The notes below the pieces were generated by a model. It did no database searches. It was not told the origin of the DNA and was given only the letters and a program-made list of their open reading frames with translations. Positions 42,824 to 45,866 of a DNA stretch of 45,866 nucleotides are shown piece after piece; the stretch's first letter is position 1, and each line of letters starts with the position of its first letter. This stretch comes from Treponema sp. Lineage in GTDB: Bacteria > Spirochaetota > Spirochaetia > Treponematales > Treponemataceae. A program made the position numbers and the translations under genes. The DNA lies in the NCBI GenBank assembly GCA_024687165.1, contig JAILEY010000047.1:1-45866 (forward strand). Reading direction: 5' to 3'.

Positions 42824-43477
42824 ATGAAAAATGAAAATAATCTTACTCTGGAACAAAAATGGGAACAGGCTACTCTCGCAAACAATTTTATATTTTATAA
42901 GGTCATGCACAATCATCCTGAACGTGCAAGATTTTATCAGTCCGTGCTTGATGTTGATGATCTTAATGAGGGAGGTAGTTACAAGGATTTAAAAACAAGC
43001 TACATCATTTTTATCTGCATACCGGACATCTTTAATAAAGGGCTTGCAAAATATACATTCGAAAATACCTGTATTGAGAAGACAGGGCTTAAGCTTAATG
43101 ACCGTTCTTACAAACTCTTTTTTATTGCAGAGAACTATGATAAAATATTCAATGAAGAACAGAAATCATTTTTAAAACTTGTTGTAAGCAACGACAGTAC
43201 AGGTGATTTTTCAGACAAGCTTTCCAGACTTGTTGAAGATGCCAAGCATAATACGCAGTGGAGGAAACAGTTTATGGATTTAGAAATCGAAAAAATATAT
43301 TCATTCCGCGCCGGAAAAGCTGAAGGCCTTGTTGAAGGCGCACAGGAAAAAGCCGTTGAAACTGCAGAAATAATGTTATCTGATAATCTTCCGCTTGATA
43401 AAGTTGCTTTTTATTCAGGACTTTCACTTGAACAGGTTAAAGAACTAGCTGCAAAGATTCTGCAAAAGACGATTTAA
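42824..43477 (+). CDS. Rpn-type protein lacking its nuclease core
   Basis: 217 residues of the Rpn/PDDEXK transposase-like family. The N-terminus (LTLEQKWEQATLANNFIFYKVM) and the middle (RARFYQSVLDVDDL, GGSYKDLKTSYIIFIC, YTFENTC) match treponeme Rpn proteins as I remember them. In full-length members roughly 70 residues with the metal-binding Asp and E-x-Q lie between these two blocks; here HNHPE runs straight into RARFYQS. The core therefore seems removed in frame. The C-terminus keeps the GKAEGLVEGAQEKA segment. It could be inactive or act as an inhibitor of full-length paralogues; both are inference. Confidence 0.75.
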   Translation: MKNENNLTLEQKWEQATLANNFIFYKVMHNHPERARFYQSVLDVDDLNEGGSYKDLKTSYIIFICIPDIFNKGLAKYTFENTCIEKTGLKLNDRSYKLFFIAENYDKIFNEEQKSFLKLVVSNDSTGDFSDKLSRLVEDAKHNTQWRKQFMDLEIEKIYSFRAGKAEGLVEGAQEKAVETAEIMLSDNLPLDKVAFYSGLSLEQVKELAAKILQKTI

Positions 43478-43555
43478 CTGCCTGAATACAGAAAACGTCA
43501 GCATTTTGCAAAGATTTTTTTACAAAAAACTATTTAATTTAAAAAAAGAATTTTG

Positions 43556-43584
43556 TTGACAATAAAAATTGCCGATAGTATACT
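43556..43584 (+). promoter_or_regulatory. Porin 2 promoter
   Basis: TTGACA (43556-43561), a 17-bp spacer and TATACT (43579-43584), near consensus. The leader holds a small hairpin GGTATC-GTAT-GATATC (about 43593-43608) and GGAGG at 43621-43625. Confidence 0.8.
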
Positions 43585-43632
43585 TACATACATGGTATCG
43601 TATGATATCTTAAAAAATAAGGAGGCTAAGAG

Positions 43633-44811
43633 ATGAAAAAGACTCTTATCGCAGCAGCAGCAGCTGTTGCATTGACAGCATCTGCAACAGCAGAAATTAC
43701 ATTCGGCGCATGGTTGCGCGCTTTGGCAGCACCAGTAGCAAGTGACGGAAAGGACACAGTAACATCAGCAGGTAACTCTTGGGGTTACGGAGCACGTACA
43801 GCTCGCCTTAATGTTAGTGCTGTTGCAGAAGATGGAAACGCAGGTTTCAATATGGGACTTTACAATGATGGTTTTAGTAATTCTGGTCTCGGACAGGGTG
43901 ATGAAGCTAATCTTTGGGTAAAACCTCATGAAATGGTAAAAGTTTCATTGGGACGTTTCGACAACAACACTCTTCGTGGCGACCTCTGCTACGGTTCATG
44001 GAACTGGCTTCGCCCAACTTCATCATGGATTGCAGAAGATGAAGGTCTCTTCATGACTGGTATTACAGACGGAAGCACACGCAATGGTTTCTTGGTAGAA
44101 GTAACACCAACTGAAGAACTCTATATCCAGGCTTTGGCTCCAATCACAACAACTCAGGAAAAGGCTGAAGATACATACAAGAAGATCCGTGGTGGTTTTG
44201 CTTACACAATTCCTGAAACAGCAAAAATCAAGGCACAGTACATTGGTGCTGGTGATGATAGCAAAATCGAAGCAGAAGTTGATGTTCTTGCTATTGAAAA
44301 CCTCTTCTTGGGAGTTGGTTTCCAGTACAACAACCTTAAAGACGGAGAGATTCGTCAGGCAACAGCAGCTACTGCTGGTAATGCATTCCTTCAGAAAATG
44401 AAGATTGCTCTTGGTGGATCTTACAAAGTAAATGATCAGCTCAAGGTTTCTTTCAGCGGTGCATTCTTCACATACTACGATGCAGATTATGTTATTACAA
44501 GTGTTCCTGTTGACCCACGTTTCCAGGCTGGTGTTGGTGTAGACTATGACCTTGGTGATGGTCTTGCTCTCAGCGCAGATGTTCGCTACCTCTCAGCAAT
44601 TAAGGTTGATGGTACAGAAGCAGACAATACAGATCACATTGCATTCTCTGCTGGTGTAACAAAGAGCGTTTCTTCTAACGGTTACATCGGAGTTGCATTC
44701 CAGGGACAGACAAACGGTGGTACATTCGCTAACAACGTAATTACAGCTGCAGCTGGAAAAGAAGACAAATTAACATGGGCAATCCCAGTTGCTATCAGCG
44801 TTTGGTTCTAA
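43633..44811 (+). CDS. Outer-membrane beta-barrel (porin-like) protein 2
   Basis: 392 residues, paralogue of the protein at 258-1382 but on the other strand. The ribosome site, start and signal-peptide DNA are almost base-identical between the two. The barrel part diverges, with shared blocks such as GSWNW, AQYIGAGDDSKIEA and GDGLALSADVR, and it ends in Phe (VAISVWF). It has its own near-consensus promoter and a strong terminator, so high expression is likely. The role as a porin is inferred; pore size and substrate are unknown. Confidence 0.82.
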   Translation: MKKTLIAAAAAVALTASATAEITFGAWLRALAAPVASDGKDTVTSAGNSWGYGARTARLNVSAVAEDGNAGFNMGLYNDGFSNSGLGQGDEANLWVKPHEMVKVSLGRFDNNTLRGDLCYGSWNWLRPTSSWIAEDEGLFMTGITDGSTRNGFLVEVTPTEELYIQALAPITTTQEKAEDTYKKIRGGFAYTIPETAKIKAQYIGAGDDSKIEAEVDVLAIENLFLGVGFQYNNLKDGEIRQATAATAGNAFLQKMKIALGGSYKVNDQLKVSFSGAFFTYYDADYVITSVPVDPRFQAGVGVDYDLGDGLALSADVRYLSAIKVDGTEADNTDHIAFSAGVTKSVSSNGYIGVAFQGQTNGGTFANNVITAAAGKEDKLTWAIPVAISVWF

Positions 44812-44838
44812 TTTGAACGATACCAAAGTATTATTTAG

Positions 44839-44893
44839 TGCATAACTAAGCACAAAGGCATAGAGATTCATCATCTCTATGCCTTCTTTTTTT
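44839..44893 (+). terminator. Porin 2 terminator with second hairpin
   Basis: A 12-bp perfect stem (AAGGCATAGAGA 44855-44866, TCTCTATGCCTT 44874-44885) with loop TTCATCA is followed by a long T run. A hairpin at 44839-44854 (GTGCATAACTAAGCAC) sits before it. The two-hairpin order matches porin 1. Confidence 0.85.
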
Positions 44894-44905
44894 TCAAAAG
44901 TTAAA

Positions 44906-44934
44906 TTGACGTACAATATGTAATGTTGTATATT
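44906..44934 (+). promoter_or_regulatory. Promoter of small RNA copy D
   Basis: TTGACG (44906-44911), a 17-bp spacer and TATATT (44929-44934). Predicted start 44941. Confidence 0.7.
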
Positions 44935-44940
44935 TAAAAG

Positions 44941-45020
44941 CAAGGAATGACTATTCTTTTGGTCATCTCCCTTTAGTTGATTAAAACCGTCGGGCGTGGA
45001 TAACTCAGGCGGTTTTTTTT
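44941..45020 (+). ncRNA. Solitary small RNA, copy D
   Basis: An 80-nt RNA with a 5' fold GGA-ATGAC with GTCAT-c-TCC. Its terminator is AAAACCGTC (44983-44991) with GGCGGTTTT (45008-45016) and a T run. Unlike the other copies it has no facing peptide gene: the following DNA goes straight into the outer flank shared by copies A and C, as if the middle had been deleted. It may be an orphan antitoxin or a trans-acting RNA; it lies directly after porin 2. Confidence 0.62.
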
Positions 45021-45063
45021 GTGTCTATTTCTTCTTTATGTAAGAAAGGACTGCCTTAACGTA

Positions 45064-45112
45064 TTTCAACTGCTACGCATTTGAAAACCCGAGTTTTGAT
45101 TCTCAAAACTCG
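45064..45112. repeat. REP-like double hairpin
   Basis: TTTCAACTGC/GCATTTGAAA (45064-45086, one mismatch) and CGAGTTTTGA/TCAAAACTCG (45090-45112). It is the partner of the pair at 1659-1708: in the second stem both arms changed together (TAC/GTA to TGA/TCA), so pairing is kept. Confidence 0.65.
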
Positions 45113-45249
45113 CAGCTGCAACAACTATATTAAAAATTCAATTCAGCAAGGAAAAAATTAATTTTTTTTGAAAAATTATTTCAAATCTTTCGTATATGAA
45201 AACCTGAGTTTTATTTGTATAAAACACACAGCTATAAATAGCATAAAAA

Positions 45250-45278
45250 TTGATTTTTTTTCTGGTAAGTGATATATT
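45250..45278 (+). promoter_or_regulatory. Promoter of small RNA copy C
   Basis: TTGATT (45250-45255), a 17-bp spacer and TATATT (45273-45278); predicted start 45285. Confidence 0.7.
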
Positions 45279-45284
45279 TAAAAG

Positions 45285-45381
45285 CAAGGAATGCCCAAAC
45301 ATTTGGTCATCTCCACAATTGTCTATTATGTCCTTCAAGGACAAAGACCGTCAGTGGCTAGACTGGCGGTCATTTTTTTTT
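45285..45381 (+). ncRNA. Antitoxin-type small RNA, copy C
   Basis: A 97-nt RNA, the inverted twin of copy B. Its terminator is GACCGTCAGT (45346-45355) with ACTGGCGGTC (45362-45371) and a T run. It ends eight bases before the convergent peptide gene's stop codon and would be antisense to that mRNA's 3' part. Confidence 0.68.
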
Positions 45382-45388
45382 ACTCTAA

Positions 45389-45478
45389 CTATCTATTCAG
45401 GTAGGAGAGTACTGCTATAATTGTGCAGATAACATTTGCTACACATGTAACAACTGCTATTATTCTGTCAAAATTCAT
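45389..45478 (-). CDS. 29-residue hydrophobic peptide, likely type I toxin (copy C)
   Basis: Same gene as copy B on the opposite strand, with one residue changed (Ala to Val at position 23) and the same AAGGGAGGA site. Silent changes such as ACATGT for ACTTGC in the coding region suggest protein-level selection, though the sample is small. A promoter with a 17-bp spacer lies at 45552-45580. The leader holds the palindrome TCAGCATATGCTGA (copy B: TCAGC/GCTGA). Confidence 0.7.
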   Translation of the reverse strand: MNFDRIIAVVTCVANVICTIIAVLSYLNR

Positions 45479-45551
45479 AGCTGTTCCTCCCTTGTCAAAT
45501 TTCAGCATATGCTGATTGAGTCTGGGAGAAGACCGCCTGTTCAGGCATCCC

Positions 45552-45580
45552 TATATATGTATTAACCGAAAAGTGTGCAA
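45552..45580 (-). promoter_or_regulatory. Promoter of peptide gene copy C
   Basis: On the minus strand, TTGCAC (45575-45580), a 17-bp spacer and TATATA (45552-45557). Predicted start 45545, a leader of about 67 bases that can fold as GCCT-GAAC-AGGC. Confidence 0.6.
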
Positions 45581-45650
45581 AAAATTCAATTCGCGAGAGG
45601 AAAAGTTAATTTTTTTTGAAGATTTTTGGATCTCAGGTCAGACCCGTCTA

Positions 45651-45734
45651 GGTCTAAGAGCAAAGCTTTGTAGGTCTAAGGACTTTGCTCCGTTGCTCTA
45701 AGGGCAAAGCTCCGTTGGTCTAAAGACTGATCTG
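45651..45734. repeat. Tandem 22-bp repeats
   Basis: About 3.8 imperfect units of 22 bases starting GGTCTAAG, with phases at 45651, 45673, 45695 and 45717. Neighbouring units also pair as inverted repeats (GAGCAAAG near 45658 with CTTTGCTC near 45683). There are no spacers, so it is not a CRISPR array. It may be an IS end or a site for a DNA-binding protein. Confidence 0.55.
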
Positions 45735-45802
45735 CACCTGAAAGTGACACACTTTTAACAGAATCCGGATGAATACAGGAACACCAGATATGGGGGCATG
45801 AA

Positions 45803-45866
45803 ATGGAAATCCCACTGGAAGCAAAAGTACGGATTCTGTACTTGATTGAAAAAGAAGGTCTTTCTA
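45803..45866 (+). CDS. 5' end of a gene cut by the window
   Basis: ATG at 45803, with GGGGG about eight bases upstream, opens a frame that runs off the window: MEIPLEAKVRILYLIEKEGL and on. It reads like the start of a helix-turn-helix or transposase protein. The AAAGTGACACACTTTT block near 45741 could be an IS end. Too little is visible to name it. Confidence 0.35.
   Translation, partial: MEIPLEAKVRILYLIEKEGLS

Noticed and set aside
45651-45734. CRISPR array
   Set aside because: The 22-base units touch each other without spacers and differ from one another.
1-45866. tRNA or rRNA genes
   Set aside because: I looked for cloverleaf T-loop and acceptor patterns and for rRNA-like blocks and saw none; a tRNAscan run would be decisive.

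Overview
The window looks like a chromosomal segment of a host-associated spirochaete, most probably a rumen or gut Treponema. The signs are an archaeal/spirochaete-type PheRS alpha chain, several long proteins of treponeme-only type, a bactofilin/M23/YaaR/RicT operon, no lipid A or LPS genes, and paralogous outer-membrane beta-barrel proteins. The DNA is AT-rich. Many sigma70-like promoters can be read by eye (TTGnnn, 17 bp, TATAAT or TATATT), and several lie so close to the start codon that the mRNAs should be leaderless.

Layout. 1-2003: a porin-like gene on the minus strand, REP-like hairpins, a small structured-RNA locus and a Flavo-1-like RNA. 2030-3443: an IS110-family element. 3458-6624: a DUF2804-type protein and a large protein I do not recognise. 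6821-13215: an envelope-polymer locus with a methyltransferase, a YidC-like/sulfatase-like fusion, a CDP-glycerol glycerophosphotransferase-like enzyme, a class V aminotransferase and a TagD-like cytidylyltransferase. 13266-13424: a long inverted repeat between convergent operons. 13423-16318 (minus): M23 peptidase, bactofilin, YaaR and RicT. 16513-22292: TatD, Dus, a spirochaete protein, a GAF-GGDEF cyclase and two exported proteins. 22377-28449: PheS, a PilZ protein, RadA, a CDP-alcohol phosphatidyltransferase, an esterase and a small barrel-like protein.

28450-42268 is a complete aryl-polyene-type (Ape) type II polyketide/fatty-acid cluster. apeD and apeC run leftward; apeE to apeR run rightward from a divergent promoter pair, mostly with overlapping stop/start codons. 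It has the ketosynthase and its chain-length factor, two carrier proteins, ketoreductase, two dehydratases, a second ketosynthase, an acyl-activating ligase, acyl- and glycosyltransferases, and the LolA/MMPL/lipoprotein export set. No ammonia-lyase or dedicated methyltransferase is present, so the starter unit is open.

42269-45866 is accessory DNA. Two inverted copies of a small element each encode a 29-residue hydrophobic peptide facing a convergent antisense-type RNA, which looks like a type I toxin-antitoxin system. Between them lie an Rpn-type protein that appears to lack its nuclease core and a second porin-like gene. Two more copies of the small RNA, at 1529 and 44941, lie beside the two porin genes. 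All four RNA copies fold into the same 5' hairpin with compensating base changes. This RNA/peptide family, the Ape cluster and the YidC-sulfatase/TagD locus are the most noteworthy contents.
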